Shown: positions 12,814 to 19,924 of the stretch, piece by piece
How the letters are laid out: each line of letters opens with the position of its first letter
Position numbering within the stretch: the stretch's first letter is position 1
Virus record (IMG/VR): IMGVR_UViG_3300009008_000259
Location: 1 to 23,461 of that record
Source: a virus
Length of the DNA stretch: 23,461 nucleotides
Reading direction: 5' to 3' (one strand)
Notes under the pieces: generated by a model
The model's database searches: none
Told to the model about the DNA's origin: nothing
What the model saw: the letters and a program-made list of their open reading frames with translations, nothing else
Made by a program: the position numbers and the translations under genes

Positions 12814-14182
12814 AGATGCTCATAGATTGATTCATGAAGGGACCCTTGCCTTAAGCAATGCCACTAAATATGGCATGAGGGTTGATGTAGATTATTGTAA
12901 GAAAACGGATGCAGAATTGAAAAATCGCCTTTTTGATCTGGAAGATGGGGTAAAGAAGTCAAAATTGGGTAAAACATGGAAAAAGGCTTTTCCAAAAATC
13001 AATATAAGAAGTGATCAACAATTGTCTTTTCTCCTTTTTAAGATATTAAAACTTCCAGTAATTGATTATACCGATAAAGGAAATCCCAGTGTAAATGCTA
13101 CAACCCTAAATATTCTCTCTAAAAAGATTCCAGATATAGAATTGATCAATAAATATAAAAAGATATATATTGTACACAATACATTTATTAAGAGCTTTTT
13201 AAGGGAACAGGTAGACGGGTATCTCCATCCTTTCTTTAACCTGAATAATATCAAAACATTCCGGTCCAGTTCGGGGAACCCTAACTTTCAGCAGTTTCCT
13301 AAAAGGGACAAAGAGCAGAGAACATTGGTAAGACAGGCAATTCGACCCAGAAAAGGACATCAATTGATTGAAGTTGATTATAGTGGAATTGAAGTTCGGG
13401 TTGCTTGCTGTGTAACAAAAGATAAGAAATTGATATATGATACCATCCATGGGGATATGCATAGGGATATGGCAATCGAAATCTTTATGCTGGATAAATT
13501 TGAGAAAAAGAAGTTTGAGAAAGAATTAAGGTTTGCAGCTAAAAGTGGTTTTGTTTTTGCTCAATTCTATGGGGATTATTATGGTAATAATGTTCCCTCC
13601 CTGTTAAGGCTTGCTGAATTACCCCTTGAAGGACGGTTTAAGAAAACAAACAGTAAAGAACTATTAACGGGGATTCATTTAGGAGAGAATTTAATCAATA
13701 AGGGAGTTAAAGATGTAGATCAATTTTCAGACCATGTAAAAAACATTGAACATCTTTTCTGGAATAAACGGTATAAAGCATATGGAAAATGGAGAAAGGA
13801 TCAGGTTGCCCGGTTTAAGAAGAAAGGATATCTTAAAATGGTAACTGGTTTTACATGCAAGGGCAATATGTCAAAAAATGAAATCACAAATGCCCCAATG
13901 CAGGGACCGGCTTTTCATTGCCTGTTAAAGTCATTTATTCAACAAGATAAGGATCAAAGAAGAAATAAGTGGAATACAAAGGCAATTGGACAGATCCACG
14001 ATGCAATTGTTTTAGATGTTGATCCAAATGAGAAAGATTATATCTTAGAACACCTAAATAATACAATGACAAAAAGGCTGCCTGAACAATGGGATTGGAT
14101 AATAACTCCATTAGAAGTTGAAGCAGATATATTTCCAGTGGATGCAACTTGGGCAGATGAAGCAGAATCTTTAGTTTTATAG
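12797..14182 (+). CDS. family A DNA polymerase, polymerase domain only
   Basis: The replicative polymerase. It starts just where the exonuclease ends in an intact Pol I and contains thumb, palm and fingers: the template-binding pattern FRSSSGNPNFQQFP (155-168), motif A IEVDYSGIEVR (D194), motif B RFAAKSGFVFAQFYG (R245, K249, Y258), and motif C QIHDAIVLDV (H401, D402). Motif C has alanine where E. coli Pol I has glutamate. Motif B has one extra residue between lysine and tyrosine, as in a phage subclade with FVFPxFYG. Length is 461 residues. ATG 12797 sits 10 bases from AAGGAG (12781-12786); a TTG at 12791 is also possible. It overlaps the exonuclease gene by 17 bases, in the +1 frame. Confidence 0.9.
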   Translation: MIPTTKDAHRLIHEGTLALSNATKYGMRVDVDYCKKTDAELKNRLFDLEDGVKKSKLGKTWKKAFPKINIRSDQQLSFLLFKILKLPVIDYTDKGNPSVNATTLNILSKKIPDIELINKYKKIYIVHNTFIKSFLREQVDGYLHPFFNLNNIKTFRSSSGNPNFQQFPKRDKEQRTLVRQAIRPRKGHQLIEVDYSGIEVRVACCVTKDKKLIYDTIHGDMHRDMAIEIFMLDKFEKKKFEKELRFAAKSGFVFAQFYGDYYGNNVPSLLRLAELPLEGRFKKTNSKELLTGIHLGENLINKGVKDVDQFSDHVKNIEHLFWNKRYKAYGKWRKDQVARFKKKGYLKMVTGFTCKGNMSKNEITNAPMQGPAFHCLLKSFIQQDKDQRRNKWNTKAIGQIHDAIVLDVDPNEKDYILEHLNNTMTKRLPEQWDWIITPLEVEADIFPVDATWADEAESLVL

Positions 14183-14196
14183 GAGAATAGACGATT

Positions 14197-14601
14197 GTGT
14201 TTAAAAAGAAAACAACATTTAGAAAATTAAAGTCAATAAATGAAATCATGAAAAAGTTTCCGGATTTTCGTTTAGAAAGAGATTATGTCAGTTCTTCTGG
14301 TGGTTGTTTTTTTATCCCATATTATCAATGTACAAAAGATGAATATTGGGTTGGTTTAATAAGAGATAACCATCGAATTGAACTTGTAGGAAGGCAACCA
14401 AATAGGAAAATATATAGAACATGCGGAAACATTGCAAGATTGCCAACATCTCATTTAATGAGAAGAAAAGCCCATACAATGGCCTTGGTATTTAAACATA
14501 CAGTTGGTAAGTTAGCATATAAAAAGGAGATAAAATGGAATTATATAGAAAGTACAGACCACAAACTTTTAGAGAGTTTACTGGAAATAGGGATACCATA
14601 A
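14197..14601 (+). CDS. hypothetical protein, 134 aa, GTG start
   Basis: Unrecognised basic protein with a GTG start behind AGGAGAA (14181-14187). It contains a beta-rich centre (GGCFFIPYYQCTKDEYWVGLIRDNHRIELVGRQP) and a basic helical second half (RRKAHTMALVFKHTVGK). Its last 67 bases overlap the clamp-loader gene in another frame, more than any other overlap in this window. The clamp-loader start is secure, so either the overlap is real or this frame is less certain than it looks. Its place between polymerase and clamp loader suggests co-expression with the replisome. Confidence 0.55.
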   Translation: MFKKKTTFRKLKSINEIMKKFPDFRLERDYVSSSGGCFFIPYYQCTKDEYWVGLIRDNHRIELVGRQPNRKIYRTCGNIARLPTSHLMRRKAHTMALVFKHTVGKLAYKKEIKWNYIESTDHKLLESLLEIGIP

Positions 14602-15473
14602 GCAGTATCAGGACCAAACTGGACCAGAATAAAATACCCCATGCTTTGCTTTTGACCGGGGCAAGTGGAACTGGGAAAACAACCCTTGGAAGAATTATTG
14701 CAGAAAAGATTGGAGCAACCGGATTGGATTATCATGAAGTTGATAGTGCAGACTTCCGGGGGATTGATACTGTAAGAAAAATAAGAAGGCAAATGCAGTA
14801 TGCTCCAAGTGAAAGTAAAAATGTAGTTTGGCTTTTAGATGAGTGTGCATTACTTGGCTCTGGGGGAGCCAGTGTAAAGAATCTTTCCCAAAGTGCGTTA
14901 TTAAAAGCACTCGAAGACCCACCGGATCACTGCTATTTCATCTTATGTACAACAGACCCACAAATGCTGATGAAGACAATCAAATCCAGATGTACTCATT
15001 ATGAGATGGAGACACTAACAGACAGACAGATTCAAATGGTCTTAACCCGGATAATTAAAAAAGAAAAGGTAAAGATCCCAAAAGAGATTGTTACCAGTAT
15101 TGCAAAAGCAAGTAAAGGCAAACCCAGAAAAGCCCTGACTATTCTTGAGAAGGTAATACATCTTCCTGTGGATAAGATGCAGATACAAATTCAGAATGAA
15201 AATGAACAAGAATCCAGTGCTTTTAAATTAGCCCAGTTGCTGTTTAAAGGCAGTTCATGGAAAGCAGCTATTCCGATATTAAAAGGGCTTAAAAATGAAA
15301 ATCCTGAAACAATAAGAAGGGTAATTAACAGTTATATGATAACTGTTATATCCAAAGGTTCCAATGAAAAGGCAGGGGATATTTTATTCTATTTTAAAGA
15401 GCCTTTTTATGATGATGGAATGACGAGACTCTGGTTTATATGTCACCAGTATCTAAATGGATTTGAACTATAA
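14535..15473 (+). CDS. clamp loader ATPase, DnaX/RFC-like
   Basis: Opens the sliding clamp and loads it on primed DNA. It begins MELYRKYRPQTFREFTGN, the classic N-terminus of DnaX and RFC subunits. Walker A is GASGTGKT at 42-49, Walker B is VVWLLDECALL (DECA in place of the common DExH/DEAH), and the arginine-finger region KSRCTHYEME has the SRC motif. The C-terminal part (about 215-312) is the helical collar. There are no zinc-module cysteines of the bacterial DnaX type, and at 312 residues it looks like a single-gene phage loader; no second subunit gene is visible here. The ribosome binding site AAGGAG lies 6 bases before the ATG. Confidence 0.87.
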   Translation: MELYRKYRPQTFREFTGNRDTISSIRTKLDQNKIPHALLLTGASGTGKTTLGRIIAEKIGATGLDYHEVDSADFRGIDTVRKIRRQMQYAPSESKNVVWLLDECALLGSGGASVKNLSQSALLKALEDPPDHCYFILCTTDPQMLMKTIKSRCTHYEMETLTDRQIQMVLTRIIKKEKVKIPKEIVTSIAKASKGKPRKALTILEKVIHLPVDKMQIQIQNENEQESSAFKLAQLLFKGSSWKAAIPILKGLKNENPETIRRVINSYMITVISKGSNEKAGDILFYFKEPFYDDGMTRLWFICHQYLNGFEL

Positions 15474-15483
15474 AAAATAGTTC

Positions 15484-15510
15484 TTGACATCCTTTTATAA
15501 CTTCTATAAT
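15484..15510 (+). promoter_or_regulatory. sigma70-type promoter
   Basis: A perfect TTGACA (15484-15489) and a perfect TATAAT (15505-15510) with a 15-base spacer, in the 82-base gap between the clamp loader and the gene at 15556. The spacer and the base before each hexamer (C) match the promoter at 8888. A 10-base AT palindrome, ATTTATAAAT (15514-15523), lies at the expected transcription start. It would drive the mediator, SSB and RecA group. Confidence 0.7.
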
Positions 15511-15555
15511 ATGATTTATAAATAGTATTTTTAATTTATATATAAAGGGGAAAAG

Positions 15556-16077
15556 ATGAGTGTTTTAAACTATGAAGAAGATATGAAGATTGATGAAACT
15601 GCTTTAGATGTAGAATGGTTAGAGCAGTCTTCTTTGGCTAATAAATACAATCAAGAATTTGCTAAAATCAGCAAAGATGTTGCTTTAGCAGAAGAGGAGG
15701 TTAAAACAGTAAGATCCGATCTGATCAAGGAAGCCCACGCAAACCCAAAGGAAACATGTGGAGTAGCAAAGGCTACAGCACAACAGGTTGAAGCATATTA
15801 TCGGACACATCCAGATTATAAGGATGTAGTTGCTGAACTCATTGATCTTCAGTATGAAAAAACAATGGTGGAATTGGCAAAGAATGAAATCAATTTTACC
15901 AGAAAAACAGCATTGGAGGAGCTTGGGGCGTTGCTGGCACAGCAGTATTTTTCAGGTCCAAGATCTCCCCGAAATTTAACAAAAGAAGCAAACAAAAGAA
16001 GACAGGAAAGGGGGGAAAGGGTAGCTAAAAAGATTGGTAAAGGCATGAGAAGAAAGAAAAGACAAATTAAAAAATAA
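15556..16077 (+). CDS. possible recombination mediator (UvsY-like position), 173 aa
   Basis: A mostly helical protein. The N-terminus has DVEWLEQSSLANKYNQEFA, and then come long charged helices that may form a coiled coil (about 30-120). ALLAQQYFSGPRSPRNL lies near 130-145, and the tail is very basic (KKIGKGMRRKKRQIKK). The combination WLEQxSLxxKY ... QQYFxGPxxPR resembles a phage family that usually lies directly before a gp32-like SSB gene; I have seen such proteins described as UvsY-like, but I cannot confirm this. UvsY helps the recombinase displace SSB from single strands. It is the first gene behind the promoter at 15484, with an AAAGGGG ribosome binding site, and is followed 9 bases later by the SSB. 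Confidence 0.5.
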   Translation: MSVLNYEEDMKIDETALDVEWLEQSSLANKYNQEFAKISKDVALAEEEVKTVRSDLIKEAHANPKETCGVAKATAQQVEAYYRTHPDYKDVVAELIDLQYEKTMVELAKNEINFTRKTALEELGALLAQQYFSGPRSPRNLTKEANKRRQERGERVAKKIGKGMRRKKRQIKK

Positions 16078-16086
16078 GGAGAAAAG

Positions 16087-17232
16087 ATGGCAAGAAAGAT
16101 TAAAAAAACTAAAAGAAGAAGGATGGGTTCTGGGGTTCGCAGGGCAGCACTGGCTGCAAAATCGGGGGTTATCTATTTGAACCTCCCCAAAGGGGTAAAG
16201 CTCTTTAAAGAAGAAGAAGATACAAGATATCTTCTTGATGTTGTTCCTTATGTAGTCAAAGACCCCAATACACATCCAGACAGTCAATTTATTGAAGATG
16301 ATATCTGGTACAGGTACCCATATAAATTGCACAAAAACATTGGACCAGATCGGAAAGATGTTGTCTGCCCGAGATCCATAGGCAAAACCTGTAAGATTTG
16401 CAATGATCGTCAAAAACTGTATGAAGATCCTGAAGGGGATGAAGAGATTGCAAAACTCTTAAAACCAAAGGACAGAACCCTTTACGTTGTTATTCCCAGA
16501 AAGAATCGGAAATATCCAGAGAAACCACATATATTTGATATCAGTTATTACAATTTTGGTAAACGGCTGGATAAAGAATTGGATTATGAGGAAGAATATG
16601 AAACCTTCGCAGAATTGGAAGGAGGATATACCTTAAAAGCCCGTTTCGTCAAAGCCCAGTTCGGCAAATTTACTTTTGCTCAATGTGATCGGATTGATTT
16701 TAAACCAAGGGATGATTTTGAAGATGATATTCCAGATGAAATGCCTGTTTTGGAAGATTGTTTAATCATTTTGTCTGAAGAAGAGATTGATTCCATTTAC
16801 AGTGGTATTGATGATGTTTCAGATTATAAAGATCCCGATGATGAGGATGATGAGGATACTTTTGATGAGGATGATGAGGATGACGATGCGGAAGAAGTTG
16901 ATGCTGACGATGATGAGGAAGGGGTTGAAATAACTGAAGCCGATATCAAAGCCATTGATGAGGTTATTCAAGACGAGCTGAATAAACAAGTTAATGTTAT
17001 GAAGAAAAAGGAATTGATTGATCTCATCAAATCAGAAGAGTTGGATGTTGACTTGAGGAAACATAAAAGGGTTGCAGACCTCAGAAAAGCTGTAATCATT
17101 GCCGTAGGACTCGGGGAAGAAGAAGACGATAACCAATGTCCTCATAAATATGTCTTTGGAAAAGACAATGGGGAATACCATGAGTGCAGTGATTGTGATG
17201 TATACGATGACTGTCTGGATGCCTTAGAATAA
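16087..17232 (+). CDS. gp32-like single-stranded DNA-binding protein
   Basis: Coats single strands during replication and recombination. A very basic N-terminus (ARKIKKTKRRRMG) is followed by an OB-fold region with a zinc site H82, C94, C102, C105; the pattern H-x11-C-x7-C-x2-C closely parallels the HCCC site of T4 gp32. An acidic tract follows (about 255-290), as in the gp32 protein-interaction tail. Unlike gp32 the protein continues: a SAP/HeH-like helical segment (KKKELIDLIKSEELDVDLRK, about 305-345) and a cysteine-rich end with C351, H353, C367, C370 and C376 that may be a second metal site. At 381 residues it is longer than gp32 (about 300). The ribosome binding site is AAGGAG. Confidence 0.8.
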   Translation: MARKIKKTKRRRMGSGVRRAALAAKSGVIYLNLPKGVKLFKEEEDTRYLLDVVPYVVKDPNTHPDSQFIEDDIWYRYPYKLHKNIGPDRKDVVCPRSIGKTCKICNDRQKLYEDPEGDEEIAKLLKPKDRTLYVVIPRKNRKYPEKPHIFDISYYNFGKRLDKELDYEEEYETFAELEGGYTLKARFVKAQFGKFTFAQCDRIDFKPRDDFEDDIPDEMPVLEDCLIILSEEEIDSIYSGIDDVSDYKDPDDEDDEDTFDEDDEDDDAEEVDADDDEEGVEITEADIKAIDEVIQDELNKQVNVMKKKELIDLIKSEELDVDLRKHKRVADLRKAVIIAVGLGEEEDDNQCPHKYVFGKDNGEYHECSDCDVYDDCLDALE

Positions 17233-17247
17233 TCATGAATTAAAAAA

Positions 17248-17276
17248 GGAGGCTTTTACAGCCTCCCTTAAGGAGG
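17248..17276 (+). promoter_or_regulatory. hairpin with two competing ribosome-binding-site pairings
   Basis: GGAGGCT (17248-17254) pairs with AGCCTCC (17260-17266) around TTTAC. The same CCTCC can pair instead with the GGAGG (17272-17276) that is the ribosome binding site of the next gene, around a CTTAA loop. In the first form the site is free; in the second it is buried. The next start is a weak TTG. Read on the minus strand, the stem is followed by six Ts and would work as a terminator, but no minus-strand gene is seen. Confidence 0.5.
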
Positions 17277-17280
17277 AATT

Positions 17281-17688
17281 TTGGCTTTTGGATTTGATGA
17301 AAAAGTGAAAAAAACATTGATAGGTGCTTATGTTCCTTTCTCCGTTCGTGATCGGTTTAAATTATATGCCCTGTCAAAAGGTACTTATTCCGGTTCTTTG
17401 TTTATAAGTATAGTTATGGATTACTTGAAAGATAAACCCACTGAAGAAGAATTGATCCATATTTTAGCTAAACAAAGATATGCCGAATGGGATAAAGCAG
17501 TTATTGAAAGATCAGGAAAGGTTAAATGGAGAACCTCAAACCAGATATCCAGACGCTTTGAAGATTTTCTTAATGAGACAAAAGATGAATTGAAAAAAAG
17601 AAGATCCCGACAAGACGTAATAAATGCAATTATTAGGGAAATTGAGCAACTGGAGATAAACAGGGGGGTTTTTAATGATAAGGAATAA
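17281..17688 (+). CDS. ribbon-helix-helix-like protein, 135 aa, TTG start
   Basis: Starts at TTG, 4 bases after AGGAGG (17271-17276). Residues 12-50 fit a ribbon-helix-helix plan: a strand (LIGAYVPF), helix A (VRDRFKLYALSKG) and helix B (SGSLFISIVMDYLK). Residues 80-127 (VKWRTSNQISRRFEDFLNETKDELKKRRSRQDVINAIIREIEQL) look like a second, similar unit, so this may be a tandem DNA-binding protein. If so it could act as a transcriptional regulator, but no target is evident. It lies between SSB and RecA and overlaps the RecA start by 14 bases. The upstream hairpin may control its translation. The fold assignment is by eye. Confidence 0.6.
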   Translation: MAFGFDEKVKKTLIGAYVPFSVRDRFKLYALSKGTYSGSLFISIVMDYLKDKPTEEELIHILAKQRYAEWDKAVIERSGKVKWRTSNQISRRFEDFLNETKDELKKRRSRQDVINAIIREIEQLEINRGVFNDKE

Positions 17689-18736
17689 AATATCAAAACA
17701 AATTAAACGTAGACTTGTTAAAAAGAAAAAAGAAAAAACAACCGGTCTGTGGACTCCACCAAAAGGAACAGATAAGTTTCTGTTGAGTACAGGAAGTACC
17801 CTTGTAGATTTAGCCATTACCGGCAGAAGGTTTACAGGGGGAGGAATCCCCATGGGTATCTTTGTAGAGATATTCGGTGCGAGTGCAAGGGGAAAAACTG
17901 TTATGTTATTAGAAATGGCAGGGAATGTACAAAGGATGGGTGGGGATTATCTCTTCTTAGATCCAGAAGCAAGAGTTAATCCTTCCTTTGCTTCTATCTT
18001 TGGTTTTAATATCAGTGATGATAAGTATAAGAAACCCAGTATAGTGGAAGATGCTTTTACCTTAATAAAGAAATGGAAACCAGAAGGAAAAGGACCCCAT
18101 GTTGTTTTCATCGACAGCATTGCTGCCCTTGTTGCAAAAGAAGAAGATGAAGATAAAGGAGATGAATACAGCGGAGCAAGAAGGGCAAGGGATTTTTCTC
18201 AACAACTTAGGCAAATAACCAGAATAATAAATCAAAGGGATCTTTTAGTTATTTGCACAAATCAGGTCAGGCAGAATCTTGGGGCTGGTCCTTATGGCAA
18301 AAAAACAAAAGCTACAGGGGGGGAAGCTCCTAAATTCTATTCTTCTTTACGGTTGGAATTAAAAGCCCCTTCAAGTGAAGGAGTAGTTAAAGAAAAGAAG
18401 AAGATTAAAGGGGTTTTGCATACCCGGAATATTGGGGTTCAAACAGATATTTTCATCGAAAAATCAACCATCGCAACTCCATATCAAACCGGATTAATGC
18501 GGATTCTTTTTGATTATGGTGTAGATGATATTGTTCCCAATTTGAGATTCTTAAAAAAGAATACCGGCAGTTCCCAATTTGTTTTAGGAGGAGAGAATAT
18601 AGGAAATACCCTAAATGCTGCTGTTTCTTATATAGAAGAAAACAGTCTGGAAGGAGATTTAAAAGAAGAAGTTACAAATCTTTGGCTCACTATTCAAGAA
18701 CAATTAACCCCAAACCGTAAAAGGAAAATAAGATAA
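17675..18736 (+). CDS. RecA/UvsX-like recombinase
   Basis: Forms filaments on single-stranded DNA and carries out strand exchange. Walker A is GASARGKT (68-75), in place of the usual GPESSGKT. Walker B is VVFIDSIAAL (about 143-152), and the loop-1 region with ARRARDFSQQLRQ follows. Then come ICTNQVRQNLG (the strand ending in NQ) and the loop-2 and C-terminal core elements (KATGGEAPKFYSSLRLEL), all in RecA order. The length of 353 residues equals that of E. coli RecA. The basic N-terminus (KQIKRRLVKKKKEK) is longer than usual. It follows SSB and a possible mediator, as expected for a recombination module. The ribosome binding site is a G-run (CAGGGGGG) inside the preceding gene. Confidence 0.9.
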   Translation: MIRNKISKQIKRRLVKKKKEKTTGLWTPPKGTDKFLLSTGSTLVDLAITGRRFTGGGIPMGIFVEIFGASARGKTVMLLEMAGNVQRMGGDYLFLDPEARVNPSFASIFGFNISDDKYKKPSIVEDAFTLIKKWKPEGKGPHVVFIDSIAALVAKEEDEDKGDEYSGARRARDFSQQLRQITRIINQRDLLVICTNQVRQNLGAGPYGKKTKATGGEAPKFYSSLRLELKAPSSEGVVKEKKKIKGVLHTRNIGVQTDIFIEKSTIATPYQTGLMRILFDYGVDDIVPNLRFLKKNTGSSQFVLGGENIGNTLNAAVSYIEENSLEGDLKEEVTNLWLTIQEQLTPNRKRKIR

Positions 18737-19440
18737 TGAAAAGGAGGATGACAAAAAAGAAAAATACAATAATGTCTCATTTTCCAGGGGAGTATCTGCA
18801 AAGAAAGATTCAAACAGATACTCCTCTTATATCTGGAACATATCTTTGTTTTATAAAACCAGATCCTCCGGAAGCATGGAATCATTTTCCTATTTGTCGA
18901 ATGGGATTAATTGATTTTAAAGAGGATCAATGGCAAGAATCTAAAATAATCTTGGGATGGATTGGTCCCTTGCCTGTTCTTTCTTTAGATGAATTAGAAG
19001 ACTTTTCTCCAAGGGATTCTGGGTTTATCTTTTATTTTATTGGGTATATGGATGATTCGGAGTTGTTTATTTTTGAAAAAGGTCCCTTTTATCAAAGTAT
19101 TGATGCCAAGTTTCAGGAAGGGGAAGCTGGTCAGTTTATTTATCAGGTAAACTCAAGAACAGCAAAATCAGTTCCTATTTCTGAATGGAAAGATGGAAAT
19201 TGGTATCCTGTAAACGAGGAAAGAACATATACTGTGTGTACTTTAAAGGAGATGATAAATAGAGAATACAAAGAACAAAGTTTAGGTTCTGCCCTTAAAA
19301 CAGAATCAAAAAAGGGATATTACATTTTTGAAATTAATAAGGAATCAATTACACCAATTCATCAGTGGAATAGTGGTTGGGCTGCATTATCCGGCAATAA
19401 AACCAGAAAAATCAAGGAAAGGATAGGTGTTGTATGTTAA
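18736..19440 (+). CDS. hypothetical protein, 234 aa
   Basis: Starts at the TAATG overlap with RecA. The N-terminal third (LISGTYLCFIKPDPPEAWNHFPICRMGLIDFKEDQW and GWIGPLP) loosely recalls the DUF551 pattern, in which a GxYL strand is followed by a W-containing hairpin and a W-x-PLP ending. The similarity is weak and I do not assign it. The remainder is rich in strands and aromatic residues (FIFYFIGYMDDSELFIFEKGPFYQ), suggesting a beta-rich soluble protein. There is no signal peptide or metal motif. It overlaps the endonuclease VII gene by 7 bases. Its role in the recombination operon is unknown. Confidence 0.6.
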   Translation: MKRRMTKKKNTIMSHFPGEYLQRKIQTDTPLISGTYLCFIKPDPPEAWNHFPICRMGLIDFKEDQWQESKIILGWIGPLPVLSLDELEDFSPRDSGFIFYFIGYMDDSELFIFEKGPFYQSIDAKFQEGEAGQFIYQVNSRTAKSVPISEWKDGNWYPVNEERTYTVCTLKEMINREYKEQSLGSALKTESKKGYYIFEINKESITPIHQWNSGWAALSGNKTRKIKERIGVVC

Positions 19441-19922
19441 GGGCCATCCAGTTAAAGCAAAAAGACATTGAAAGAATAAGAAGAAAGATTTTGAAAAAGC
19501 AAAAAGGTAAATGTGCTATCTGCGGTCAGGTTCCCAGAACACCATGCCTCGATCACCACCATGTAAAACGTATTAAAGGGACTGGGAAAGTAAGAGGAGT
19601 TTTGTGTAATGCCTGTAATGTATTCATTGCCAAATCAGAAAACAATGCTGTCCGGTATGGAGTAAGTCAAGAACAGTTACCGGAAAGATTAAGGCAGTTT
19701 GCTGATTACCTTGAAATGAAACAATACCCTTTTATGCATCCAGATGAAGCTCCTCCAATACCTTTATTGATGAAATCCAGTTATAATCAATTGGTGAAGC
19801 AATTAAAAGCTCAGGGGTATACTAAAAAGATTCCTGATTTTCCTAAGTCCGGTAAGATGATAAAACCCCTCCAACAGCTATATGATAAGATCAATCTTCA
19901 ACCAAAATATTATAAGAGGTAA
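19434..19922 (+). CDS. recombination endonuclease VII
   Basis: A Holliday-junction-resolving, HNH-type (beta-beta-alpha metal) nuclease like T4 gp49. The zinc-binding pairs are C27-x2-C30 and C58-x2-C61, the catalytic segment is CLDHHH (D40, H41-H43), and RGVLCNACN ends in N62. T4 endonuclease VII has zinc cysteines 23, 26, 58 and 61 and active-site residues D40, H41, H43 and N62, so the spacing agrees almost residue for residue. The length of 162 residues matches gp49 (157). The C-terminal helices would form the dimer. It clears branched DNA before packaging or resolves recombination intermediates, consistent with neighbours RecA and SbcCD. Confidence 0.9.
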   Translation: MLRAIQLKQKDIERIRRKILKKQKGKCAICGQVPRTPCLDHHHVKRIKGTGKVRGVLCNACNVFIAKSENNAVRYGVSQEQLPERLRQFADYLEMKQYPFMHPDEAPPIPLLMKSSYNQLVKQLKAQGYTKKIPDFPKSGKMIKPLQQLYDKINLQPKYYKR

Positions 19923-19924
19923 AT

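Noticed and set aside
12781-12815. Programmed +1 frameshift joining exonuclease and polymerase into one protein
   Set aside because: The polymerase gene has its own AAGGAG site and ATG in the overlap, and no clear slippery sequence is present. Two coupled proteins are the simpler reading, though not proven.
15976-16413. 145-residue minus-strand open frame
   Set aside because: It is antisense to the basic C-terminus of the gene at 15556 and the start of the SSB; its FFFF/SSFF composition is that of a shadow frame.
17248-17266. Rho-independent terminator for + strand transcripts
   Set aside because: On the + strand the stem is preceded by A residues and followed by CTTAAGGAGG, not by T residues. 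It would fit a terminator only on the minus strand, where I see no gene.
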